Source: Pseudomonadota bacterium
GTDB lineage: Bacteria > BMS3Abin14
Length of the DNA stretch: 12,136 nt
Reading direction: 5' to 3'
Assembly: GCA_016937135.1 (NCBI GenBank)
Contig: JAFGWO010000073.1
Coordinates: 1 to 12,136, forward strand
Below are positions 6,141-12,136 of this stretch, piece after piece. The position numbers and the translations under genes are program-made. Under the pieces are notes generated by a model, which saw only the letters and a program-made list of their open reading frames with translations, did not search any database and was not told the DNA's origin. Position 1 is the first letter of the stretch; every line of letters begins with the position of its first letter.

Positions 6141-6986
6141 ATGGCGATCCCATCCATCCAGACCATACCCTCCGAAGTTGCAAAAGGCCTCATGGGTGTC
6201 TTTTTCGATCTTGACGACACCTTCACCACCTCCGGAAAGATCCCGGCTGTTTCCTACCAGGCCCTTTGGGATCTGAAAAACGCAGGGCTCAAGGTTGTCC
6301 CAGTCACGGGCAGGCCCGCGGGATGGTGCGACCATATCGCCCGCATGTGGCCCGTGGACGGCGTGGTGGGAGAAAACGGGGCCTTCTACTTCTGGTTTAA
6401 CGAAGAGGAGCGCAGGCTGGACAGGCGCTTCCTCTACCCGGAGGACGTCCGAAGGGAAAATCGGCGGCGCCTGCGGGAGATCCGGGAAGAGATCCTGGCG
6501 GAGGTTCCGGGGGCCGCCATCGCCAGCGACCAGCCCTACAGGGAAACCGACCTTGCCATCGATTACCGGGAGGATGTCAGGCCCCTGGACCGGGAAGGGG
6601 TTGAAAAAATATGCGGGATCTTCGCCCGGAACGGGGCGACCTGCAAGGTCTCGTCGGTCCACGTGAACGGCTGGTTCGGGGAATACGACAAACTCGGCAT
6701 GACGAAGGCATTTGTCCAGGAACGGTGGGGCCTCGATCTGGATGCCGAAAAAGTGCGCTTCTTTTACTGCGGCGACTCGCCAAACGACGAGCCCATGTTC
6801 CGGTATTTCCCGTATGCAGCGGGGGTCCGGAACATCCTCCGTTTTTCGGACAGCATGAAATTTCTTCCCTCTTTCCTGGCCGCCCGTGAAGGAGGGGAGG
6901 GGTTTGCCGAGATCGCGGGGACCCTTCTCGGGAAAAGACAGAGATGTTTGCAGGCCCCTGGCCGCCTGACTACTTCGGGGGATTAA
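6141..6986 (+). CDS. HAD-superfamily (IIB type) phosphatase
   Basis: This 281-residue protein has the HAD catalytic motifs: motif I FFDLDDTFTT with nucleophile D23 and general acid D25, motif II VPVTGRP with T56, a probable motif III lysine in the YDKLGMTK segment, and motif IV CGDSPNDEPMF. The cap between motifs II and III is of the C2 (IIB) type found in sugar-phosphate phosphatases such as mannosyl-3-phosphoglycerate, sucrose-6-phosphate and trehalose-6-phosphate phosphatases. The blocks GRPAGWCDHIARMWPVDGVV and VSSVHVNGWFGEYDKL are typical of a proteobacterial subgroup whose substrate I do not know. The start at 6141 has only a weak ribosome binding site; a second ATG at 6192 (residue 18) would begin just before motif I and is possible. 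The 3' end overlaps the convergent 36-residue ORF by 17 bases. Confidence 0.88.
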   Translation: MAIPSIQTIPSEVAKGLMGVFFDLDDTFTTSGKIPAVSYQALWDLKNAGLKVVPVTGRPAGWCDHIARMWPVDGVVGENGAFYFWFNEEERRLDRRFLYPEDVRRENRRRLREIREEILAEVPGAAIASDQPYRETDLAIDYREDVRPLDREGVEKICGIFARNGATCKVSSVHVNGWFGEYDKLGMTKAFVQERWGLDLDAEKVRFFYCGDSPNDEPMFRYFPYAAGVRNILRFSDSMKFLPSFLAAREGGEGFAEIAGTLLGKRQRCLQAPGRLTTSGD

Positions 6987-7080
6987 ACAAGAACGTGTGC
7001 ACAAGGGCCAGGACAAGCAGGATCGCAGTGATCCCGAAACTGACCGCCAGGGATGTGCGTTTGAGAATGGTTTTTCTCAT
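6970..7080 (-). CDS. Small single-span membrane protein (36 residues)
   Basis: Too short for routine gene calling, but well supported by eye. The ATG at 7080 is preceded, five bases away, by GAGG (7089-7086). The peptide starts with a basic segment (MRKTILKRTS), followed by about 22 hydrophobic residues (LAVSFGITAILLVLALVHTFLF) and a short NPPK tail before TAG. This is the layout of a one-helix inner-membrane protein with the N-terminus inside, or of an uncleaved signal anchor. It begins 29 bases after the stop of the ferric-reductase-like gene on the same strand, so it is probably the last gene of that operon and a candidate small subunit or stabiliser of the membrane reductase. The final 17 bases overlap the convergent HAD gene. 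I recognise no family; a chance ORF cannot be excluded. Confidence 0.6.
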   Translation of the reverse strand: MRKTILKRTSLAVSFGITAILLVLALVHTFLFNPPK

Positions 7081-7109
7081 GTTGGCCTCGGATCCCTTGA
7101 ATGAGGACT

Positions 7110-8435
7110 CTAATCCAGGAAAGAAAAGAGTTCTATCCTGATCTTTTTATCGTCAACGCCCAGGTCCAGAAGGGAACTTACTATGCTCTGCAGCATGGGA
7201 GGGGGACCGCAGACGTAGAAACCCTTCTCCTCCAGGTTTCCATTACAGTGCTTTTCGATCATTTTCTCGTCGATCAACCCGGTTTCACCCTGCCATCCCT
7301 CGTCGGGGTTGTTCAGGACATGGACCGTCCTTAGCCGGGGGTATCCTTCCTCCTCGATCCTTGCCAGCTCATCTTTAAAAACGATGAGGTTTTCCTTCCT
7401 GTTGGCGTAAAAAAGAAGGATTGAGCTCGTGTCCTGCACATCCCGCATGTAACGGATCATGCTCATAAGGGGCGTGATCCCGATCCCCCCGGCGAAAAAG
7501 ACAAGGTCCTTTTCCTGCGGATGAAGGACATGGGAAAACCTGCCGAAAGGACCGTGGACCGATGCCAGGTCCCCCGCCTTTGTTTCCCCGATGGTCGAAG
7601 TGAAATCCCCAAGGTTCTTGATTGTGGAGCTTATGGAATCCTTCCGGGCCGGAGAGGAGGAGATGGTCCAATGGTGCTCCTCGACAGGGAGGCCGCGCCC
7701 GCGGAAAAACCTGATGAAATGGAACTGTCCGGGGAGGTAATCCTTGACCTGCTTGCCTTCCGGGGGGGCCAGGGTAACGGTCCAGACCTCCGGGGCCTCG
7801 GAATTGACGTCGATGACCGTGAAAGGGTGCCTTTTTAATAGCCAGGGCCTCAGGAACAGGTGCCAGACGTAAAGGGATGCAGCCGCGGTCGTGAACAGGG
7901 CCAGGTGGGCCTGAATGGCTGCCAGTTCCAGAACGTCCTCCCCGACACCCAGGAAGGCGTGGAAGAAGACAGCCGCGAGAATGGCGGGAGCCAGGATGTC
8001 ATGTCCTGCCCGCCACCGTTCGAATTTGATTTTCAGCCGGGTCTGGAAGGATGTCGCCAGGATGTTGGCGGCGACCAGGAACAAGGCGGCCTTTCCCAGC
8101 CAGATGGAAAAGGGCAGATCAAGGCCAAAAATGAATTCCCACTTTCCGGTGCCGGCCGCCATCAGCAGGGCGTGGGCCGCGAGGAGGCCAAGGGCCAGAA
8201 AGGCCATGTGTCTGTGGAAACGGATGAGGATGTCGAACCCGAAGGGCCTTTCAATCCACTTGATCCGTGCCGCCAGGAAGACCTGGAACACGAGGAGCAT
8301 GAAGCCCGCCAGCCCGAAGTTCTTTCCCAGCTGGGATAAAAAGGTCTCATGCTCTACCCCCTGGAACGTTTCCAGCACCGGGGCCAGAAGGACAAGACCT
8401 GCAAAAAGTATGATGATCGATTTCCCTCTGGTCAA
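7110..8435 (-). CDS. Ferric-reductase-like transmembrane flavocytochrome (COG4097 type)
   Basis: This 441-residue protein combines an N-terminal membrane domain with a C-terminal ferredoxin-reductase module. About six hydrophobic spans occupy residues 1-210, with histidines suited to heme ligation in FHRHMAFLALGLLAAHALL and GHDILAPAILAAVFFHAFLG. The cytoplasmic part shows the flavin-binding PGQFHFIRFF and HHWTISSSP motifs, the pyridine-nucleotide motif FFAGGIGITPLMSMIRYM, and the C-terminal CGPPPMLQSIV and IRIELFSFLD. The family (NOX/FRE-like) moves electrons from NAD(P)H through flavin and heme across the membrane; the final acceptor here is unknown and need not be iron. The start is TTG at 8435, with AGAGAGG about 10 bases upstream; no better in-frame ATG precedes the first membrane span. 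A 36-residue membrane ORF follows on the same strand. Confidence 0.9.
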   Translation of the reverse strand: MTRGKSIIILFAGLVLLAPVLETFQGVEHETFLSQLGKNFGLAGFMLLVFQVFLAARIKWIERPFGFDILIRFHRHMAFLALGLLAAHALLMAAGTGKWEFIFGLDLPFSIWLGKAALFLVAANILATSFQTRLKIKFERWRAGHDILAPAILAAVFFHAFLGVGEDVLELAAIQAHLALFTTAAASLYVWHLFLRPWLLKRHPFTVIDVNSEAPEVWTVTLAPPEGKQVKDYLPGQFHFIRFFRGRGLPVEEHHWTISSSPARKDSISSTIKNLGDFTSTIGETKAGDLASVHGPFGRFSHVLHPQEKDLVFFAGGIGITPLMSMIRYMRDVQDTSSILLFYANRKENLIVFKDELARIEEEGYPRLRTVHVLNNPDEGWQGETGLIDEKMIEKHCNGNLEEKGFYVCGPPPMLQSIVSSLLDLGVDDKKIRIELFSFLD

Positions 8436-8500
8436 AGTGGATCCGGCCTCTCTGGACTCTTAATCAGGTGGGGATGAAGTAAACGCCTTGCGTTGCCCAA

Positions 8501-8509
8501 AGTATAGCA
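8501..8509 (-). promoter_or_regulatory. Extended -10 promoter for the ferric-reductase-like gene
   Basis: On the minus strand TGCTATACT (8509-8501) combines a TG extension with TATACT, which matches the -10 consensus at five of six positions. No good -35 lies at 16-18 bases, which is tolerated by extended -10 promoters. It is about 65 bases upstream of the TTG start at 8435. Confidence 0.4.
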
Positions 8510-8589
8510 GAAAACCTTTAGCGCCCCGGGGGACCTGCCAGGGCGCAGGGCATTGAAAGGAAAAGGGGACGGGAGGGTCCCGGTGCTGG

Positions 8590-8776
8590 TGGGGTCAGGT
8601 CCTGCCTTTTGACCTTTTTCCAGCCCATGAAGGTAAGGCATGACAGGGAACGGCCGTTGCCGGGAGCCAGCCGGCGACACTCTGATAAGTGATGGGTACA
8701 GGCATTTCCGGGAGAAGTCCTGGCCTTCCATTTTGGGGGTGTTACTTAAAAGGTCAGAAGGCAGGACCTGACCCCA
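8590..8776. mobile_element. Small non-autonomous element with 29-base terminal inverted repeats (MITE/REP-like)
   Basis: The left end (8590-8618, beginning TGGGGTCAGGTCCTGCC) and the right end (8748-8776) are inverted copies of each other with 28 of 29 bases matching. They enclose about 130 bases without a gene. Inside are a perfect palindrome AACGGCCGTT (8649-8658) and a hairpin GCCGG/CCGGC (8659-8663 with 8671-8675). The identical 23-base end recurs at 415-437. From memory, GGGGTCAGGTC-type ends occur beside Y1 (IS200/REP-associated) transposase genes in many environmental bacteria, so a transposase-dependent miniature element is the best guess. No target-site duplication is obvious: flanking bases are GCTGG on the left and GGAAC on the right. 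Confidence 0.65.
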
Positions 8777-8873
8777 GGAACCCCCTAAGATGCGACCCTT
8801 GATGTTCGAATGTACCTGCTTCGGAAATGGTTTGCACACCTCCAAATTTGTGCCCCCTGTCCGTTTTTTTGGA

Positions 8874-10367
8874 TTATTTTTTTAAAAATGATTTTCCGGC
8901 CATCAAATGGATATCTCTTCCGATTTTGAGCAGGCTTGTGATAACGACAATGAACTCCAGTCTCCCAAGAAACATGGCGACAATTTCCGCCCAAAGGGCA
9001 GAATCCGGCATTCTGGAGGAGGTAACCCCTACCGAAAGTCCTACGGTTCCGATTGCGGAGGTAAATTCGAAAAGTGAGTCAGCAAGGCTGAAACCCGCAA
9101 TTGTCAAAAGCAGGACACCGAATGCCCACGTTGCGAGGTATAGAAATACAAATACGGAAATTTGACGAATCTTCGCGTCATCAATGAAAATGCGCCTGTT
9201 CCCCTCCCACACAGGGCGCTCCAGTATGGCGGTTCTGGGTAGAAAGTATCGCTTGATGTCCCACAAAACAACCTTTCCCAATAAATAGATTCGGTATTGC
9301 TTGATGCCGCCGGCTGTCGAACAGGTACCACCTCCGATCAGCATCAGAATGACAAGCAAAAACAGGCCTGAAGCAGGCCAATTTCCATAGTGTGTGATGG
9401 AAAAACCGGTTGTGGTAAGTGCCGATACTGTTTCGAAAACAGCGACTCGAATCGATTGTGCCAGTTTTGGGTAAACTGTCCGGCTTGTCAGAAGGAAAAG
9501 ACTTGCGGCCGACAAGGGGAGGAGCATTGCCAGAAGGCGCACCTCGCCGTTTCGGACAACCGCACGGATCTTACCTCGCCAAAGAAACCAGGCCGTGACA
9601 AAGCTTAAATTGCCCAGGATCATAAGCGGGAGAGTCACAGCTTCCATTACGACTGAATCCCATTGTCCGATGCTGCTCACTTTTGTAGAAAACCCGCCTG
9701 TGGACACTGCGGCGAAGGCATGGTTCACGGCATCGAAGGGTGACATCCCTGCCAACCAGTACGACAGGGTTCCAATAGCTGCGTAGCAGGAATAGATGAT
9801 AAGGACCAGACGGGCAGACTGGCGAACATGGGGTGCGAGCTGATCGCTCCGTCCTTCCGCGCTGGAGATGCCGGTTCCCGTGGGGGCGACAATCGCCGAC
9901 ATCATTATGATGGCCAGTCCGGCTCCCCCTAATAACTGGATTTCGCTCCGCCAGAAAAGGATTACCGGAACAGTTTTTGACAAATCCACAACCGACAGCC
10001 CGGTTGTTGTCCATCCGCTCACAGATTCAAAGAGTGCCCTGGAAAACGTAAGCCCGCAAAGGGATACGAAAGGCCAGGCCGAGAAAAGAATAACCACGAG
10101 CCAGCTCAGAAGGACAATGATGCCGCCTTCCTGGGTTGAAAGGGTGGTTGTTCTGGATGCCGAGCGGAACAACCACCACAAAAGGAGCCCCAAAAGAGTT
10201 AGGCACAACGATGGAAGGACAAATCCCGGCGCGTAACCGGTCCCTTCATGATCCATGACGAGTACCAGGAGTGGTGCCAACATCGCCAGCCCGGAAATCA
10301 GGAGGATGACACCGGTATAGGACAGGATTGCGGCATAGTGCAGTCTGAGAGCATCCTTTTCCCGCAA
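8874..10367 (-). CDS. trkH: TrkH-family potassium uptake protein (K+-translocating subunit)
   Basis: This 497-residue integral membrane protein has the fourfold membrane-pore-membrane layout of the Trk/Ktr/HKT superfamily. Pore-loop filter segments with conserved glycines are visible in order: SGWTTTGLS, VSTGGFST, SALTTTGFS and SAIGTVGLS. The GGGTCSTAGGIKQYRI block follows the third pore loop and belongs to the gating region. It moves K+ inward under control of cytoplasmic RCK subunits. Translation starts at a TTG (10367) with GGGGAG eight bases upstream; that site overlaps the stop codon of the preceding RCK gene, and only 13 bases separate the genes, indicating translational coupling. It is the last gene of the four-gene operon. 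Base composition here is visibly less GC-rich than in the fhs region. Confidence 0.95.
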   Translation of the reverse strand: MREKDALRLHYAAILSYTGVILLISGLAMLAPLLVLVMDHEGTGYAPGFVLPSLCLTLLGLLLWWLFRSASRTTTLSTQEGGIIVLLSWLVVILFSAWPFVSLCGLTFSRALFESVSGWTTTGLSVVDLSKTVPVILFWRSEIQLLGGAGLAIIMMSAIVAPTGTGISSAEGRSDQLAPHVRQSARLVLIIYSCYAAIGTLSYWLAGMSPFDAVNHAFAAVSTGGFSTKVSSIGQWDSVVMEAVTLPLMILGNLSFVTAWFLWRGKIRAVVRNGEVRLLAMLLPLSAASLFLLTSRTVYPKLAQSIRVAVFETVSALTTTGFSITHYGNWPASGLFLLVILMLIGGGTCSTAGGIKQYRIYLLGKVVLWDIKRYFLPRTAILERPVWEGNRRIFIDDAKIRQISVFVFLYLATWAFGVLLLTIAGFSLADSLFEFTSAIGTVGLSVGVTSSRMPDSALWAEIVAMFLGRLEFIVVITSLLKIGRDIHLMAGKSFLKK

Positions 10368-10380
10368 GATTGCAGCTCCC

Positions 10381-11043
10381 CTAATTTCCGGAGCCTAAAA
10401 ACGCCTTGACCGCGCTTTCATGGTGCTCGGTGAGGGTGATCAGAACAATCCTGTCTCCCGCAAGCAATATGTCATCTCCCCGGGGAACAATGGGGTGAAG
10501 ATCCCTCATCACGACTGCGACCAGAACATTTTCAGGCAAACCTATTTTTTTTAGTGGTTTGCCGACAACAGGGGAGTAGGCTGGCAATACCAGCTCCGTC
10601 ACATTAACCCGTCCTTCTCCTATGGGTAAAAGATTGACGATCTGTTCAAGAGACGCTCGCTGTTCGATCAGCCTGCTGACAATGTGGGTTGTGGAAAAAG
10701 CGGAAACGCCCAGTTTTTCGAATATCCCGACATTATCCGGATCGTTAGCCAAAGCGATGGACCTCGGCACATGAAACTGGATTGAGGCCAGCTGACAGAT
10801 GATCAGATTATCCTGATCGTGGGGAGTGATAGCGAGAACCACATCGGCCCCCATGGCGCCGGCTTCCTTGAGGATCACAAGATCACTGCCGTCGCCGAAC
10901 ACAACTGTAGCCGACAATTGCCGGGACAAATGGACACATTCCTCACGGCTCCTGTTGATGATAATCACTTCATGCCCCTTTTCAGTGAATGCCCGGCATA
11001 AAAAAAAGAGCATTTTTCCGCCACCGACTATCAGAACTCTCAT
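10381..11043 (-). CDS. trkA: TrkA-type RCK protein with N and C subdomains (degenerate nucleotide motif)
   Basis: This 220-residue cytoplasmic regulator of TrkH has an RCK_N Rossmann domain (about 1-130) and an RCK_C domain (about 145-216, including LPAYSPVVGKPLKKIGLP and GDDILLAGDRIVLITL). The first beta strand is followed by VGGGKMLFF, where the usual third glycine of GxGxxG is missing, so NAD/ATP binding may differ from the two sister proteins. From memory this resembles Thermotoga TM1088B, which also has a degenerate loop and partners a short RCK_N-only protein next to a TrkH. Its ATG lies one base after the stop of the short RCK gene, with GGGAG about 10 bases upstream. It is coupled to trkH immediately downstream. 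Confidence 0.92.
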   Translation of the reverse strand: MRVLIVGGGKMLFFLCRAFTEKGHEVIIINRSREECVHLSRQLSATVVFGDGSDLVILKEAGAMGADVVLAITPHDQDNLIICQLASIQFHVPRSIALANDPDNVGIFEKLGVSAFSTTHIVSRLIEQRASLEQIVNLLPIGEGRVNVTELVLPAYSPVVGKPLKKIGLPENVLVAVVMRDLHPIVPRGDDILLAGDRIVLITLTEHHESAVKAFLGSGN

Positions 11044-11044
11044 T

Positions 11045-11479
11045 TCAACGATTCTCCCGGAGTGATCGGCCGCTGGCTACAGAAAGGAGAAAAAGCTCCG
11101 CCCCGACGGAGGTTGGACAAATTGTTTCGATACCAAGCCGATTGAAAACATCCTCCCTTTTCGGATCTTCGATGCGTGCCAGCACCTGCGGGACCTGGAA
11201 TAGCTTGCGGGCCACCTGAGCCACCATCAGATTGACATTATCGGACTGTGTGGTGGCGAAAAAAACATCGGCCTTTTCCAGTTTCGCCTCTTTCAATATA
11301 GTCAGCTGGGACGCGTCTCCCGGGATGCGAAACCCGCTGAAACCAGGGGAAAGGTTGTTGAACGCATCCTCGGATGGGTCAATTACCAGGACGGAATGGC
11401 CTTTTTGGCTCAACTGGTTGGCAAGGAGGGAGCCCAGGCGCCCGCAACCGACGATCACGATGTACAGGTTTTTTTCCAT
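11045..11479 (-). CDS. Short RCK_N-only TrkA-like protein
   Basis: This 144-residue protein is a single TrkA-N (RCK_N) Rossmann domain with an intact nucleotide loop VGCGRLGS, the GDAS block after the third strand and the ARIEDP segment; no RCK_C domain follows. I chose the ATG at 11479, one base after the preceding gene's stop and with GAGGA about nine bases upstream. An upstream in-frame start at 11515 would overlap the preceding gene by 35 bases and lacks support. It is not obviously truncated: the protein ends shortly after the last expected helix, and the next gene follows one base after its stop. With the next gene it may form the functional equivalent of the tandem-repeat TrkA of E. 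coli, split into two chains, as I remember for Thermotoga TM1088A/B. Confidence 0.88.
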   Translation of the reverse strand: MEKNLYIVIVGCGRLGSLLANQLSQKGHSVLVIDPSEDAFNNLSPGFSGFRIPGDASQLTILKEAKLEKADVFFATTQSDNVNLMVAQVARKLFQVPQVLARIEDPKREDVFNRLGIETICPTSVGAELFLLSVASGRSLRENR

Positions 11480-11480
11480 A

Positions 11481-12136
11481 TCAAACGTTTTCCTCGAGAG
11501 CCTTTTCAATATCATCCGACTTCCCGAAAAAAACTAAATGATCGCTTTCCTGAATAATCCGGGAGGGCTGAGGAACCGGAGTAAATTCCCCTGTTATGGT
11601 ATTTTTTAGGCCGATGACCGTGATCTGGAACCGTTTGCGAAGATCAAGTTCAATCAGGCTTTTACCATGGAAATTTTTCGGAGGGGCTGTTTCGGTAAGG
11701 ATATAATCCTCAGGCAAAGGAAGAAATTCTACGAATTCAGGATGGGACAGAGCCTGCGCGACCTTGACGGCTATATCCTTTTCCGGAAAAATGATGTCTG
11801 TGGCTCCGATCCTTTCGAGGATTCGACCGTGGTTTATATTGGTTGTTTTAACGACTATGCGTGGGACAGGCACTTCCCTCAGGAATAAGGTGATTAGTGT
11901 CGCAAGATGGGACTGCTCACCAACCGAAACGATGACAGCATCCATTGTTTCGACACTCTGTACCATGAGGAAATCCTTGCTTGAGGCGTCACCGATGACG
12001 GCATTGGTGACATTGTCCTTTATTCGGTTTACCTTTTCGGCGTCCTGATCGATGGCAGTGACCTCATGTCCGCTGTCGAAAAGGGTTACGGCAACGTGAT
12101 ACCCGAATTTCCCCAGGCCAATAACGCAAAAGCGCA
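11481..12136 (-). CDS. KtrA/TrkA-type RCK protein, first gene of the operon (5' end at window edge)
   Basis: The reading frame continues past an internal ATG (11966) to the right edge of the window. The codons from 12134 read RFCVIGLGKFGYHVAVTLF, a perfect RCK_N start with GLGKFG nucleotide loop, followed by HEVTAIDQD and VIGDASS. The last two bases (12136-12135) are TG, consistent with a start codon whose first base lies just outside. The protein is then about 218 residues: RCK_N about 1-130, RCK_C about 135-218 with FHGKSLIELDLRKRFQITVI. The size and two-domain form are those of KtrA/KtrC-like gating subunits. It ends one base before the start of the short RCK gene. The operon promoter must lie to the right of the window. 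Confidence 0.9.
   Translation of the reverse strand, partial: RFCVIGLGKFGYHVAVTLFDSGHEVTAIDQDAEKVNRIKDNVTNAVIGDASSKDFLMVQSVETMDAVIVSVGEQSHLATLITLFLREVPVPRIVVKTTNINHGRILERIGATDIIFPEKDIAVKVAQALSHPEFVEFLPLPEDYILTETAPPKNFHGKSLIELDLRKRFQITVIGLKNTITGEFTPVPQPSRIIQESDHLVFFGKSDDIEKALEENV

Larger units (their letters stand above)
8436..8873. other. Non-coding region between trkH and the ferric-reductase-like gene
   Basis: Both flanking genes read on the minus strand. An open frame crosses much of this stretch (8432-8845, minus), but its peptide is repeat-derived, matches no family I know and overlaps the inverted-repeat element, so I do not call it. The region contains the inverted-repeat element 8590-8776, a 6-bp inverted repeat (8521-8526 with 8541-8546) and the candidate extended -10 at 8501-8509. 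No clear intrinsic terminator follows trkH. Confidence 0.6.

Noticed and set aside
6090..7016. 308-codon open frame antisense to the HAD phosphatase
   Set aside because: The plus-strand frame carries all HAD motifs in order; the antisense product has none.
8521..8546. GCGCCC/GGGCGC hairpin as terminator
   Set aside because: No T-run on either strand follows it, and it lies upstream of the candidate promoter for the ferric-reductase-like gene.
8795..8825. TTCGAA-containing stretch resembling a tRNA T-loop
   Set aside because: No acceptor, D or anticodon stems can be built around it.
8432..8845. 137-codon open frame on the minus strand upstream of the ferric-reductase-like gene
   Set aside because: It crosses the inverted-repeat element, has no recognisable domain and no ribosome binding site; checked for REP-associated transposase motifs and found none.
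11481..11966. Start of the first RCK gene at the internal ATG 11966
   Set aside because: The same frame continues to the window edge and encodes the conserved RCK_N nucleotide loop, so 11966 is an internal methionine.

Overview
The window looks like chromosomal DNA from an anaerobic, moderately GC-rich bacterium. Deltaproteobacteria in the broad sense (Desulfobacterota, e.g. syntrophs or sulfate reducers) is my best guess. The reasons are the gene mix (formate-tetrahydrofolate ligase behind an ACT-domain regulator, an AMP-forming acyl-CoA synthetase behind an XRE-cupin regulator), Proteobacteria-like protein sequences, and intergenic repeats of a style I remember from that group. No rRNA, tRNA, CRISPR array, phage gene or intact transposase is visible.

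Layout. Bases 1-444 carry no gene but a dense run of hairpins (1-275) and a solitary copy of a 23-base repeat. Bases 445-2700 (minus strand) form a two-gene operon: XRE-cupin regulator, then acyl-CoA synthetase. Bases 2701-3177 are non-coding, with candidate operators, a strongly G-rich stretch and A-tracts. At 3178-3636 (minus) lies a YjbQ-family gene. Divergent from it, across a 127-base intergenic region with a good sigma70-like promoter and an inverted repeat, is a plus-strand pair: a tandem ACT-domain protein and fhs (3764-5981). After a spacer with two mutually exclusive hairpins comes a plus-strand HAD-family phosphatase (6141-6986). Convergent with it, on the minus strand, are a ferric-reductase-like membrane flavocytochrome (7110-8435) and, just downstream of that, a 36-residue single-span membrane protein (6970-7080). 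Bases 8436-8873 are non-coding and hold a 187-base element bounded by near-perfect 29-base inverted repeats. From 8874 to the right edge (minus strand) runs a four-gene potassium-uptake operon: three RCK/TrkA proteins of different architecture, then TrkH.

How the parts work together. ACT-fhs suggests amino-acid- or glycine-responsive control of one-carbon (folate) metabolism. XRE-cupin plus acyl-CoA synthetase suggests ligand-controlled activation of a carboxylic acid. The trk cluster is a complete K+ uptake module in which separate RCK subunits, one of them lacking the RCK_C domain, would gate one TrkH pore. It is visibly less GC-rich than the rest and lies just beyond the inverted-repeat element. 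I see no wholly new multi-gene system. The items most worth a second look are the hairpin array at the left edge, the small inverted-repeat element, the unannotated 36-residue membrane protein, and the three-RCK Trk arrangement.
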